From NCBI RefSeq assembly GCF_000315625.1, contig NW_005434495.1:25689-89688 (forward strand): a stretch of DNA of 64,000 nt. The letters are read 5' to 3'. A model generated the notes under the pieces. It searched no databases. It saw only the letters and a program-made list of their open reading frames with translations, and had not been told where the DNA came from. This DNA is from Guillardia theta CCMP2712 (taxonomy: Eukaryota; Cryptophyceae; Pyrenomonadales; Geminigeraceae). Below, piece after piece: positions 36,854 to 47,935 of the stretch (the stretch's first letter is position 1; each line of letters starts with the position of its first letter). Position numbers and translations under genes: made by a program.

Positions 36854-37654
36854 TTGACGTTGTCCAAAGAAACTAATACACAAGAAAAAGGCACCAATAC
36901 AAAGATAGGTTTCCCTTCATCAAAGAATATGCAAAATCTACCGAAGATGGGGAGGAGAAGGTGGAAAGGGGGAAGAGGGTTCAGCGATGCTTCGGACGCA
37001 ACAGGAGCAATCGACCAAAAGGGTGGGAGAAGTTTTAGGAATCAGGAAGGGGAGGTTCCAGATGAGAGCGAGGAGATGATGGCAGGAGAGGGATGCTGAG
37101 GGAACAGGGAAGGCGGATGCTCTAAAGAGCAGGGGCGGGAGGAAGCGGAGGAGGGGCGAGGAGGATGCGGATCTTCTCTCATGGCGGATCCGCAGGGGCC
37201 ATCATGGAGGGGGCTGGAGGTAAAAGAAGACTAAAAACTTTCGCAAACTAAACCTTGCACTGAACTAAACATGGAAGAACTTTTTCTCAGTTAAGTTTAG
37301 CAGGAGCCTCTCGATGGCTCAGGCAGTCTGCTATGTTTCCAACAAGAGACACTTGGAGACGCTTTCAAAACTTTTACTCCTTCCTAAAACTTACATATCC
37401 TCCTCCTCCTCCTCCTCCTCCGTCCTGCGACGCTTTCGAACCATGATGAAGCCTTCCTCCTCCACTGGCTTCGCGTCACTGTCCGCACTGCTCTCAGAGC
37501 TTGTGGTGTAGAGCTGATTGTTTGTGTCTGAAGTAGAACGTCAACTTTCGCTCGTTCCTTTGGCAGCTCAGCCTCTCATGCCCTTGGTCTCCTTCCCTTC
37601 CCTTCTCTCCCCTCCCTCCTGCCCGCCCGCCCCCCTCCTTCCTTCCTCGGGTAT

Positions 37655-37656
<2 letters not shown>
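36854..37656. other. Region without supported gene
   Basis: Open frames here are low complexity (Gly/Arg/Lys on the + strand, TCC triplets at 37399-37421) and have no splice support or recognisable domain. Confidence 0.5.
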
Positions 37657-37741
<85 letters not shown>

Positions 37742-37743
37742 CC
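37657..37743. repeat. (CTGC)n tetranucleotide array
   Basis: About 21 uninterrupted copies of CTGC lie just downstream of, or in a 3' intron of, the - strand locus that follows. Confidence 0.95.
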
Positions 37744-37747
37744 CTTT

Positions 37748-40700
37748 CTAGTTTCTGGCCACATCCGGTTTCTTACCGTCTTGTATGATCTCCAAACTCC
37801 TGCACCCCTGGTACACCAACCCGAGTATGGTAAGCCTACCAAGCTCCCCGTCTTCTTTCGGTTCCGTCCCATGTGCCTCCCCTAGGTCGATCTGATAAAC
37901 CTCCGCCACCTCCTCCACTGCGCACTGCAGCAGTTTCCCTTCCATGCGGCTGCGAGGCCAGACGCCTACGAGAGGTGACAAGCAGGATGTGAGCAACAGG
38001 AGGCGACGAGGCGAGCCTACCAGACACGCGATAGCCCTCGGGCACGCTGAGACTCCAAGTAGCATGAAGCTTGACAAGCTCGAGAGACGCGTGGAAGAAA
38101 CAGCTGCGAGAAGTCAGAGAAGGAGCAGACGAGAAGGAGGAAAACCTCAACGCTTGTCCTCGCTTCTCCGGTGATTCGACTCCCATAGACACGAAATTCA
38201 AGAACTTGCTCAACTTCCTCCTCAACGCCACGAAGATGCGCATCACTACCTTCACGATCTGCTACTCTCTCAGCAATGCTGAGGTTCCCATCAGTCTGCG
38301 AACCTGCAGCTTAACGGCGACGATGACGGAAGATGTCGACTTGATCAATTCACGAAAGGTGATAAAGCACTTAGTGATAGCGATTACCCATATGTAAGCA
38401 ACATCCTACGATTGAATCAGATCTCATTTCAATCCTGCCTCCTCCTTCTCTTTCACTCCATTCCTCCCCCATCACCGCATTCAATTCAACACGTCCTCTA
38501 CCTCCTCCCTCCTATTTCATTATTTGGATTTGCCTGTTGGACTTACTTTTCCAAACATCTTCGTTCCATCTGGGATTTCTGACAGAGGAAGCGAAAGAAA
38601 TCCCAGAACAGGCAGGAGAAGCGCCTCAGTGAACTCAGGAATGGATTGAAATGTTTCTGCGCACGTATGAATACTATCACAAGTCGCTCAGACACACCTG
38701 GACGGTCGTCCCTGAGAGCAGCTAACAGCTCTCGGATGCATTGCAAGGCTGAATCGAATGAAGTTGAGACTAGCGCTGCGATCACCATGTCAATGGATCT
38801 GTCATCATAAACGGGTGTCAACCTGTTTCAAGAAAGAACATGTAGGGAATGGAAGAAACCAACTTCCCGCCTTTGGCATGTTCGGCTAAAATCTTACAGT
38901 GCATCATCAGAGACTGGAATGCAACAGAGTGAAAATTCTCACGAGGGGAGGAGGATAAAGAAACGATTGACAATTTAGCTTGTGATGAGATGAGAAAATT
39001 GACTTCGCAAGTTGAAGTGCAACATCTGAGATTTGAGCTTCTGATTTGCCACCTGCGAGCAATTAGAAGGTGACATTCTCTTTTTGTTTGCTTACAAATC
39101 TTCAAGAGGCGCAGGAGGAGTGAGAGATGTAGGCTGGCAAGTCCGCTATCTTCCACTCTGACGTATCCATCTCAGAGGATACTCTCTCTGTCCCCACAAC
39201 TCTTTCTCCATCTCTCTTGTCGTTTTTACCGCTCCCTCCTCTTCTCGTTTCTCTGCTCTACTTGTTTCCCTCTCGTTCGTCCTCCCCATTTCTTCTTTTC
39301 ACTCCGCTCACCGGTCCGTGAGCTTCTTGAAGAATTCATATATTCTCTCCCAACGGACATCTGACGGCTGTTAGGCTCCTTACAAGGAGCAGCAGGGCAT
39401 CACCGTCATCAAATTCATCACGTGCGGCAGTTCGCTGCAGACATGCTCAGAACGCTTCTCATCAGACCTGTCCTCACCATTCCAACAAAGAAACTCTTTT
39501 CAACGTTTGCAAGCTGCTCGCCTTTGATGGCCAACTCAAGAAACATGCAGATTGCTACTCTTCAATCAGAGCATCAACGAGCAGGAGCCCGGCATACCTT
39601 CATACAGCTCGGAGATGAGATCCATGTAATCAGATATGAGATTGCCCTGCTTACTATGGTCAGTAGCAGTCAGCAAGGTCACTTTTGTCGATTGCATTCA
39701 TCAAAACAGTGATCAAGTCTCACTTTGTTGTTCTTGGTATTTTGTACTCGATGACTCCGAAGTTGATCCAAACAATTAATAAGCTGCAAAATCTTTCAAC
39801 TTTCCTTCCTCTTCCTTGCCCCCTTGTCCCCGTTTCACTTATCCACTTCCAAACTCACTCCTCTCCTCACTTTCCCCTTGTATTCCTTGCAGTCACTAAC
39901 ATCACCTCACCTGCACAGGCAACCAACTGACAAATCCAGTGCTGCAACAAGTCGCGACCTTATACGGGAAATCGTCGTTATCATTATCATCTGAGATTCA
40001 ACGAGTGAATGAAGTCGAAGGAGACTCGTCCTCAACCCCCTCGCTTCTCTCTCTTTCCTCTCTGCTTTCTCCTTCTTTCCTTCTCTCCTTGTTTCTCCTC
40101 TTATCTGCCTTCCATGTCATTGGTTACCTTTGCTGTAAAGAATGCGGGTCAAGCTATCATCAGCTTCACGTGCACACAGGCGAGCGGCAACGGTGACGTC
40201 ATCGTCATGACTGCAAGAGAAGAATCCTCGCGTTCTCAGCTCGTCCCTCAGCGTAACGTTCCACTCCCGCATCATCTGCTCGCATTCAGTCTAGGCATCC
40301 CCAGCCGGTGACCACCTGCAGCATGGCAACTAATTGCTCATCATCCGTCTGCAACATGACAAGAATCTTCGGGAAGATGCTGAAAGCGCAATCCGGAGAG
40401 ATTGGAAGTCCTGCAAAGGCTTTCACGTCCCGCAACTCCTTCATCACATCTCACTTGTCTTCTCAAGGGACACGATTTCGTGGCGAAGAGATGTAGAAGA
40501 AAACTTGAAACCCTTGGAGCCCTACGCATTTGAAATAACAAACGAGTCATTGGAAATGCTTGAAAGGAGCCAAGACCTTCTTGCTGCCTTCAAAACCTTG
40601 TTTTCTGCACTCTGTGAAAACATTTAGAAGAGTTGAAGGCGGAAGCATGGGATATCACGAGAGAGAAAGGGAATTATGTGACTGGTGAGATGATGCCAGC

Positions 40701-41440
40701 AGTTCATTCCCTTGAGTGAAATCATTTCGCACTTCACTCCTCTTCGCCCTCACCTGCATCATTCGTCCGATCAAGCACGCCATGTCCATCTTGTCTTGGA
40801 GGCTTGACCTGAGACTGTCAGTTGAGCAGACAAGCATTTTTGGTGCTCTACTGGCAGTGATGATACTCGTGAAAGTATGCGCACGCAATCTTGAGCGCTG
40901 TTGCAGCATTCAACCAACAGCTCCAACCTGCAGCACCACGGGAGGGTCAACGAGCGAAAGTTACCAGCAAGGAGATCGCGCGAGAGGGGTGACCTATTCT
41001 GATCGCATCCTTCAAGCGCGATGAAAGCTCCTCCATGTCATCGTTGCTCTCGTACAGTTCATGCAGGTCTGCCGGCATCTCGACCTTTCTTTCCCGTTCA
41101 TCCAATCGCATCAGAAACATTGATATGCACCTTCCATCCGCACGTCTTGATCGCGATGTCTTTCCTTGTCAGCCCTTGCAAGTGACATCATCAAACATCA
41201 TCGAGACCTGCAAGCCTACCGGACGAGTATTGCCAGACATGCAACGCGCTGAAGAATAGAGCAACAATCTAAATCGAATGCTCAGTATGTCGCGTAGATA
41301 AAGATTGTATGCCACGTTGGAGAATCCTGATTCCAACTGCCAAAGCATGTCAACAATCGTAACTTTAACCTCATAAGAAGTGATCACATCGATCGAGCAA
41401 GTTTCTCTCTCAAACTTGTCAATCGTCTTGAATTTCAATG
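37748..41440 (-). CDS. Large multi-exon gene of unknown family (tentative model)
   Basis: Several - strand segments read as good protein with matching splice signals, in this N-to-C order: LMRLDERERKVEMPADLHEL (about 41100), CEQMMREWNVTLRDELRTRG (about 40270) and SIFPKILVMLQTDDEQLVAM (about 40370), AIKGEQLANVEKSFFVGM spliced to RTAARDEFDDGDALLL (39550-39370), SIDMVIAALVSTSFDSALQC (38790), FQSIPEFTEALLLPVLGFLS (38640), YIWVIAITKCFITFRELIKS (38370), IVKVVMRIFVALRRKLSKFL (38250), SLELVKLHATWSLSVPEGYR (38080) and VWPRSRMEGKLLQCAVEEVA (37950). The content is alpha-helical and could be a helical-repeat protein. The + strand is also open in places (40334-40627), so strand and continuity are uncertain. 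Confidence 0.35.
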
Positions 41441-41819
41441 GTCAGCTCAATCAGAAAGAAGCAGTTTTCACCTTGCAAACACAGGTATGCAAGCAAACAA
41501 CAGTCGAGTCGTCGAGCTCCTCTCCCTGGCAACTCAACAGCCCTTTGTTGAGGAGGCATGTCAGCACCATCCATGCAATCCACTTAGAACTCCGCCTGAG
41601 GCTGTAGTTGTGTGGTAAAGAAGACTATGGAAAGAAAGGCTCTCCATTAGGGAAGGGCTCTGACAGCAGGTCATAAGAAAACATCTCACTTTAGCCAACC
41701 TTGATGGCCATTAGCACACAAACTTTGTAGAGATCAGCAGAACCGATCCACCTAGTCTGGGTCAAACGATTGATCTATAACACACTCCTTTCTCTGCCTT
41801 TCTCCACCCAGCTCCACCT

Positions 41820-42874
41820 CTCCCCCGCTCTCAACTACGAAGATTCAGCCTTCCGAGTCAGTCCTTACAGTGGATGAAATTGTAGACGCTTCGCACATCT
41901 ACCCAACACCTCCAACTCCTGTAAGTCATGATCAAATATGAAACAATTCCAAACAACTGACAGTTTCTGCAATTTTGTCGTTGGATATCAGAAAACTCGC
42001 AAGAATCTTCAAAGGGCAGAATCAGAACTTGAAAATGATTCAGGGATGCTACCAAAGCCGCGGAAAGAGACGAGGGGCATGACCGAGCGAATAGCTTTTG
42101 GACTAAGAGCATGGCAGATGAAACAGCGGATCCACGTGCCTCTTGCTCGTTGCTCTCTGCATTTCCTTCTTGCAAGGTTGATGTGACGTGGGTGCTGCTG
42201 ATCTTCTCGTCATGCCAGCATTCACAGACAGGCTATCACCATGTGGTTGTGTTGCCCATCCCCGCGAGGACGCAATGAAGTACGAAACGATCACACCTCG
42301 AAACGTTCTGTCGTTGTTCTCAAGCGAAGACAAAGTCATCACAAAATTGTACCTGCGATACAAATTGAACTGAGAGATCATTGCACTCGTCCATCTGTGC
42401 AATCGAAAAATGTCATCTCAAGAAACGAGCAACGTCTCCTTCCTCTCTCGGATATTGCAAACAAAGCTTCATAAACGTGCGAGCTGCAATCCTTGCACTT
42501 GTAATATCTATAAAACTTGCACATCATGATGGAAATGAATCAGGTGGGAAATTTCTGTGACCTCTATTTCCCTCATTCGAGTCGTTTTCAAGAGGGTTTG
42601 TAGGAACAAGGCTGCGTTGACGGATAGATAAGGAGCGAATAGAATGAACATCTTGTTACACAAGATGGAGCTTACAAGTGAGGGGTGGTGCAAGCCGCAA
42701 AGAGAGCAGTGCAGACGTGCTTGCGCAATTGCGGGCGTTGAGTAAGAATAATCTGAAAGACGACATCATGAAAGAGGTAGAGAGCGCACGACGCTTGGAA
42801 CCTTCGACACTTGCCAAATGGGCGAGAACATTTTCATTTGAATCACTCTTTTTGAATGGCCACTTCGATCCTTG
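41820..42874 (+). CDS. Possible + strand gene, charged/disordered protein
   Basis: After a pyrimidine tract and CAG at about 41810 the + strand reads STTKIQPSESVLTVDEIVDA then SHIYPTPPTP. A canonical GTAAGT...ATATCAG intron (41921-41989) follows, then KTRKNLQRAESELENDSGML and TERIAFGLRAWQMKQRIHVP. Further + segments are open at 42241-42474 and at 42680-42874 (LAQLRALSKNNLKDDIMKEV, LEPSTLAKWARTFSFESLFL, stop at 42873). The model is partial: no start and no known domain. Confidence 0.35.
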
Positions 42875-43019
42875 ATGCTAACGGTCAAGTTGCATGAAGT
42901 AACAGCTTGGGTTCACCTGGGAGGTTACAGGTTGTCGCAAAAGGGCATACAAGGTCTCCATGATCGTCTCATTGGCACTACTATGTGCAACTACTTGGTG
43001 TAAAAGATAAACAGAGATT

Positions 43020-44464
43020 TCATACAAGATTCGTACCTGCTTGCTTCAAACTTTCCAAGATTCCATCACACTGATCTTGATTGCGATCCAAGAAAGATCG
43101 GAGGAAGGCAGAGCGGAAGGCTTCTTTGGCTGCAAGTCTCTTGTTTGCAACTTTGACATCAACATGAATCATTCTTGACCCGTACAGAGAGTTCAAGAGA
43201 CCTCGAAATAGAGCGATCAAGACGAAGAGGTCCAGTGTGGATAGATGATTGCCCCCTCTGATGTCCTTCAAGCCCGCAAAGAAAGCCTACTGAGAGTTAG
43301 ATCGTCAAGCTTCACAAGCTCGGAACCTTTGCAAAGAATGGGCGTGTACGAATGGAAGAGACTATAGATCCATGTAGAATGTAAGAGATTTCAACTGGAA
43401 CATTCTTGCAGCCTTCGCGGATGGAATGAACCTTTAGCGAATTCAGATCTCTTAAGAGAAATCATGTAAGATATGTCAGTAAGGCTTACAATGTGACAAG
43501 CATTGCTTTGTGTTGTAATTTGGAGCATTGCCTATGACGCAGATATGAGCTTATCATAATACTCCAACAGAATTCGATCGTCACGTTCACAACAACGGGC
43601 ACGTCTTGATCCTTGACAACTTTCAAAGATCCTGAGACAAGTTAGGCGACTGCTCTCGAAGCAGAAGATTCCGCACCTGATATCAGTTCCAAGAAGCTTT
43701 CTCTCTGACTTATGCTCAGGTCGAGCTTCGTCACATGTCAGCCTTTTGATAACGCATTCCTGACTCACCTCAGAAATGGAGCCGATGATGGGAACAAGGA
43801 GATCGCGATCCGAGTTCAAAAGGTCTCTGTACGTATCGAGGACCGGCGACAACTTCGACAGCATAAGAGGTCTCTTCAATCGCTTTTTAATCGCTCACCT
43901 GCTCGGCTGAGCTCCCTGCAGCAGCGAGTGCAATACTTTCCATTTTGTCAGGACAGAAAACTCTACACGAATCGACATCACCTATTGATGACTGGAACTT
44001 TGTGTTCTACAGTCATGAGCAACTTTGGCATATGGTTTTGTGAGGACAATAAAAACACGAAACGCATTCAAACCTCAAGCATCATATCAAGCAAGAACTG
44101 GTCCGAACTGCACGTTGTGGCAAGAAGCCGAAGGATCTTTTTGAATTCTTGTTCCCTTACGATCATCATTACTACACGCTCACACACCATTGGTTGATAT
44201 ACTCTTCTGCATTGGTTTGCAATCTTCGCACGAGGAGTGCCGCGGTGGCCTTGGGAAAGGGTTACAATGACATGAAGGCAGCCAGGTTCTCACCAGCCGC
44301 GAGTCTTCTGCCTGCAGCATGGGAGTGGCGACCTGCAGGTCGATCAAACGGCCACCAGCAAGAGGCATCAGGAGTTCGAAGAAGAGGTAGCAGGAGACGA
44401 GCAAGGAAAGGCTCACCTGCATCAGAACCGCCATGTCCGCCGTGAGAATCGCGTCCTCATCCAT
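43020..44464 (-). CDS. Helical-repeat-like protein fragment, unknown
   Basis: The ATG at 44464 opens MDEDAILTADMAVLMQ followed by a GTGAGC donor. Further - strand exons read REQEFKKILRLLATTCSSDQ, LSKLSPVLDTYRDLLNSDRD then LLVPIIGSISE with a GTGAGT donor (43778), VVKDQDVPVVVNVTIEFC, and LSTLDLFVLIALFRGLLNSL followed by KRLAAKEAFRSAFLRSFLD near 43100. The amphipathic helix pattern suggests an armadillo-type protein. It is divergent from the acetyltransferase at 44604 with 140 bp between starts. It may be continuous with the - strand locus below 41440, but the intervening sequence favours the + strand. Confidence 0.35.
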
Positions 44465-44603
44465 GTTGGCGGGACAGAGGTAGGAATGCAATCCAAGGCA
44501 GAACACACATTTTCATAATGATTATTTGCTGTCTTTCAGAAAACAATAAAATTAAAAATGAGGCGGATCCGCTCTCATCCTTTTCTCCCTCACCTGCAGG
44601 ATC

Positions 44604-45445
44604 ATGGCGCGGTGGAGGTTGATTGTGCTGCTACTTGTGCAGCTTCCCGCGGCAATGGGGTTCCTCCTATCTTCTCCCCTCCTCTCTTCCTCCTCTTCTT
44701 GTGTGTCCATGTCCTCGTCCATGTCCCGGCTGTTGCCTCGAAGCGTCAACCTGCAATGCAACGGACAGTGGGTGCAGTACGCAGCCGAGGTTCAACGACG
44801 AGATCCAGGGCGACTGATGCCACTGAAACAGCTTCCGCCCAACATCATCATACGTCCCGCAAACAAGTTCTGTAATGAGATCATGGAGTGCAATCTGCTG
44901 GCTGAACGTGTCTCTTCCAGCCGAAGTGCCACTTTCCAAAATTGGGGCTATGATGAGGAACAGTGATCTAAACAATTTGGATATGAGGAATATCTTTCAG
45001 GTTTCTCAGAAAGCGATGGTGTGAGTAAATTGAATCAATACTTTTAGTTGTGCAGTGAAATGGGAGGGTACGGAAAGATTGATGAATTCAAGATGTACTT
45101 CTTGGAGCAGGTGGACGAGACAGAGCTTAATGGTATTTGACGATCTTGTCAGGGCTGGCGAAGCTACCTGGTGGCAGAAGACACAAATACGGGAGAAGTG
45201 GTTGGCTGTGCTCAGTTGACACGCATTCAGCTTGGTGGATACTTTTACATCAAAGATGATCTACAGATCAAGAATCTGTTTGTGAAGCCAGAGTATCACA
45301 GAATGGTCGTCAACTTCCTCATCATCCTCCTCTTCTTTATGATTCTTCTTGGCAGGGCATCGCAAATCACCTCATTCATGGTCTGCTGCAGAGGCTGAAG
45401 CCCCGTGAGGTGTTGGCCTTGGACTGTAATCTCCTGTGGGAGTGA
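44604..45445 (+). CDS. Plastid-targeted GNAT N-acetyltransferase
   Basis: The ATG at 44604 starts MARWRLIVLLLVQLPAAMG, a signal peptide followed by FLLSSPLLSSSSS with Phe at +1 and a Ser-rich transit region, so plastid import is predicted. The GNAT domain is spread over five exons: LQCNGQWVQYAAEVQRRDPG, NEIMECNLLAERVSSSR, EEQFLRKRCEMGGYGKIDEF after two short introns, SYLVAEDTNTGEVVGCAQLT, and the acetyl-CoA-binding motif A NLFVKPEYHRM spliced to GIANHLIHGLLQRL (Q/R-x-x-G-x-G/A position). The stop is at 45443-45445. Plastid GNATs acetylate protein N-termini or lysines, and the substrate is inferred only from family and location. Confidence 0.8.
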
Positions 45446-45858
45446 CTCGTGCTCTGTGGTCAGCGTGCATGGAGCCTAGCGAGCAAGGACTCAGAAGCAT
45501 TCTTTCTTCTCTTCGCGTGGGAGACACCTGTATCCGTCCTTGCTCTTTGACGCTTTATTAGATCTGGTTTTGTTGGACTGACGTGGAGTGAAGTCGGTCG
45601 AGTGTTCCCTGGGCTGCTGTGGTGGTTGATGTGGCCGTAAGGAGAGCAACTTGCTGTTTGCCAGCGATAACAATCTTCATAGATTTCACCTTCAACGCTT
45701 GGCTGATCCCAGCACAATCTACTTTGCTGCCGAAGGTCGTGGAGATGATAAGGCGTACAATCCTGCTGGTTAAGAATTTTATGATCCCACCCTAAATTGT
45801 TTAGACATTAGAGAATTCATCAGACATCTCGTCAAAGAGACGAGAGAAAGAATCTGAT
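45446..45858. other. Intergenic region
   Basis: This is the convergent gap between the GNAT and LSm genes. Short open frames on the - strand (45460-45717) have no support. It probably holds the two 3' UTRs. Confidence 0.5.
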
Positions 45859-46278
45859 CTAGACTAAGCCGATATGCATTACTGTACTGCCTCGAATCAC
45901 CAAGTTCCCTTCTTCTGTTCGCACCAGGGTATTAGTTTTACCGTCCCATCTTTGTACAGGTCTTTGCAAAACTACATTCATCGATTCATCGAAGTCATTC
46001 AAAATGCCTCTGAGTTCCAACCCACTTTCTACCAAAACACACACTTGCTTGCCCTTCAATTCTTGGAACGCTGCTGGGTTGTATATGTCAGTGTGGTTTC
46101 TCAAAATGTTCTCCATGACTGAAAACCCCCCTCCTCGAAGACGATCTACAGCAATTTGTGTAGTTGAAATCCTCGCTGATGCAGAGGCGCTCTTCACTAT
46201 CATCGCTGATGCAGCTGCGCTCTTCACTATCATCGCTGCAAGCACCATCATCGCTGTTGCTTTCCTCCACTCCGCCAT
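45859..46278 (-). CDS. LSm/Sm-fold protein with secretory-type leader
   Basis: A single exon of 139 residues from the ATG at 46278. Residues 1-25 look like a signal peptide (MAEWRKATAMMVLAAMIVKS), followed by a duplicated AMIVKSA(A/S)AS unit and DRLRGGG at 45-51. Residues 55-139 are an Sm fold: Sm1 LKGKQVCVLVESGLELRG then ILNDFDESMNVVLQ, and Sm2 GNLVIRGSTVMHIGLV. LSm proteins form rings on U-rich RNA in splicing or decay and normally have no N-terminal extension. The leader lacks a Phe at the cleavage site, so the periplastid compartment (where the nucleomorph lies) is a possible destination. That location is inference. The paralogue cannot be assigned securely. Confidence 0.8.
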   Translation of the reverse strand: MAEWRKATAMMVLAAMIVKSAAASAMIVKSASASARISTTQIAVDRLRGGGFSVMENILRNHTDIYNPAAFQELKGKQVCVLVESGLELRGILNDFDESMNVVLQRPVQRWDGKTNTLVRTEEGNLVIRGSTVMHIGLV

Positions 46279-46422
46279 CCTCGCTCCACCTCTATATTTA
46301 TCACTCACCCCTTCTCACCTAGGGCTTTTAGGGGGTACCATGCCACTCAGGGTGGTGGAGGATGCTTGGTTCCAGTAGTAGTGAGTGAGCATAATGCACA
46401 GGGACTACCGACGACAGCGGCG
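46279..46422. promoter_or_regulatory. Bidirectional promoter region of LSm and ankyrin genes
   Basis: Only about 144 bp separate the divergent start codons at 46278 (-) and 46423 (+). The segment has no open frame that splices into either gene. No specific box was identified. Confidence 0.45.
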
Positions 46423-47865
46423 ATGAGAAGGAGGGGGAGGACGAGGATGGTAAGGCGACTCACTTTGGCTTTGGTGATAGCGATGATGAAAGGGGATGTC
46501 GTGGACAGTGGGGAAAGACCAGTAGCCACCAAGATCCGAGAACATCTGCCGATGAAAACCAGAAGCGGTCCTTGGAGGGAGGGCTTGACAGACTTCAGAG
46601 ATAGCTCTGAGTGGCATGTGAAATCATCCATCGGACTAAAACAATTTGTGTTCAGATGCACGACACTCTTCCGTGTGAGCCCCAACATTCATCTGCGGGG
46701 GGGTGAAGGATTGGACATTTTGAACTCTTTGAACGAAGAAAGGAGAGAACTTGTATGGAACATGACAAGCGCTTTGAATGTTTGGCTTCTGAATTCGTTC
46801 GGTGTCGACTTTCTCCACTCTAACAAGACGCAAATCTTGTGCTGCTTGGACAGGCTCAGACGCGAGCATCGAGAAAGGAGGGAAGTGAATGTGCCGTCAC
46901 CAAAGCTCCTCGTGAAGGTGGACGATACTTGGAAAGAGGAATTGATGGATCGCGACAGTCTGCAGCAGAGATTTTTCCTTGCTTGCCAAAATGGTGACAA
47001 GGAAATATTTCTTGACGCTGTGAACAAGGGAGCAGATCTGGACAGAAGTGACTGGGCCGGATTCACGGCTTTGCACTATGCAGTTGCTCACTTTCAGCCA
47101 GGGATTGTTTCAATGCTTTTGTCTGCAGGAGTTGACGTGAACAGGAGGGACAAGAGAGGCTTCTCCCCCCTCATGCTCGCTGCTGCCTATCGCAGTAGGC
47201 TCATGGTAGACCTGCTTGTCATTACAGGGAAGGCCGACGTCAACCTTGCACAAGGGCACAACTCATCCTTTCCCGGCGCTACAGCTTTGCATCAAGCTGC
47301 AAAGACTGGAGACCAAGAAGTGTGCAAGGCATTGATTGAAGGAGGCGCGCGAATGCATGCCGCTGATGCGTCCGGTCGTACTCCTGCCGATTGGGCTGCT
47401 ATGTTCTCGCACTTCAAATTGCATGACTTCCTCAGAGGTTGCGAAGGAATTTTCGACATGTTCAATGAAACTTTCTCGTACATTGAAAAGGAAAGGGTAA
47501 ATCTCACAGAGCACGAGGCACTCATTGCAACCAAGGCTGGTTGGAATCTCGAAACTAGAAGGAAGTACAAGACAGAGTATCTCCGCCGCATACCTCGCGG
47601 TTCTGCCTTGCTCGACCGCATGGATCCTGTCAAGTACCACCAATGTCTCCCTGGAATGCCTCTGGTAAACTCAACTGTTGCAAAGCAGGCGAAGTATGCA
47701 GATATGATTGATCTTGATGCATCCGAAGATTTCTTTCCGGACACATCCACGAGCACAGAAGAAGAAGAAACGGCTCCGTGCAACATGACTTGGGCCGACC
47801 TTGCAGACACTGATAGTGAGAGTGATTCGGAATCTTCCCCTTTCATTGATCTCGATGAGCGATGA
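46423..47865 (+). CDS. Ankyrin-repeat protein with signal-like N-terminus and LRGG motif
   Basis: A single exon of 480 residues from the ATG at 46423 (MRRRGRTRMVRRLTLALVIA); the upstream codon at 46366 is TTG and is not used. The N-terminus is basic-hydrophobic and signal-like. NIHLRGGEGLDILNSL follows at about residue 90. Ankyrin repeats run over roughly residues 185-335: FFLACQNGDKEIFLDAVNKG, GFTALHYAVAHFQPGIVSML, GFSPLMLAAAYRSRLMVDLL, GATALHQAAKTGDQEVCKAL and GRTPADWAAMF. The C-terminus is acidic and disordered (ADTDSESDSESSPFIDLDE). Ankyrin repeats bind partner proteins. It converges on the next gene with 70 bp between stops. Confidence 0.85.
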   Translation: MRRRGRTRMVRRLTLALVIAMMKGDVVDSGERPVATKIREHLPMKTRSGPWREGLTDFRDSSEWHVKSSIGLKQFVFRCTTLFRVSPNIHLRGGEGLDILNSLNEERRELVWNMTSALNVWLLNSFGVDFLHSNKTQILCCLDRLRREHRERREVNVPSPKLLVKVDDTWKEELMDRDSLQQRFFLACQNGDKEIFLDAVNKGADLDRSDWAGFTALHYAVAHFQPGIVSMLLSAGVDVNRRDKRGFSPLMLAAAYRSRLMVDLLVITGKADVNLAQGHNSSFPGATALHQAAKTGDQEVCKALIEGGARMHAADASGRTPADWAAMFSHFKLHDFLRGCEGIFDMFNETFSYIEKERVNLTEHEALIATKAGWNLETRRKYKTEYLRRIPRGSALLDRMDPVKYHQCLPGMPLVNSTVAKQAKYADMIDLDASEDFFPDTSTSTEEEETAPCNMTWADLADTDSESDSESSPFIDLDER

Positions 47866-47935
47866 TGAACAAGTTCTATTCGTGTATTGATTTCAAAGAA
47901 TGCAAAGGAAATACATAGCAATAAAATTCAATATT

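Noticed and set aside
36827-37099. 90-residue + strand frame
   Set aside because: Lys/Gly/Arg-rich low complexity, overlaps the 5' end of the plastid-targeted gene, and has no splice or domain support.
37748-44464. Possible FANCD2 (Fanconi anaemia D2) homologue
   Set aside because: Several helical segments recall FANCD2 (for example near 43600, 43200 and 42800), but the suggestive pieces are on opposite strands and out of order, and without an alignment the resemblance of generic helical repeats is not enough.
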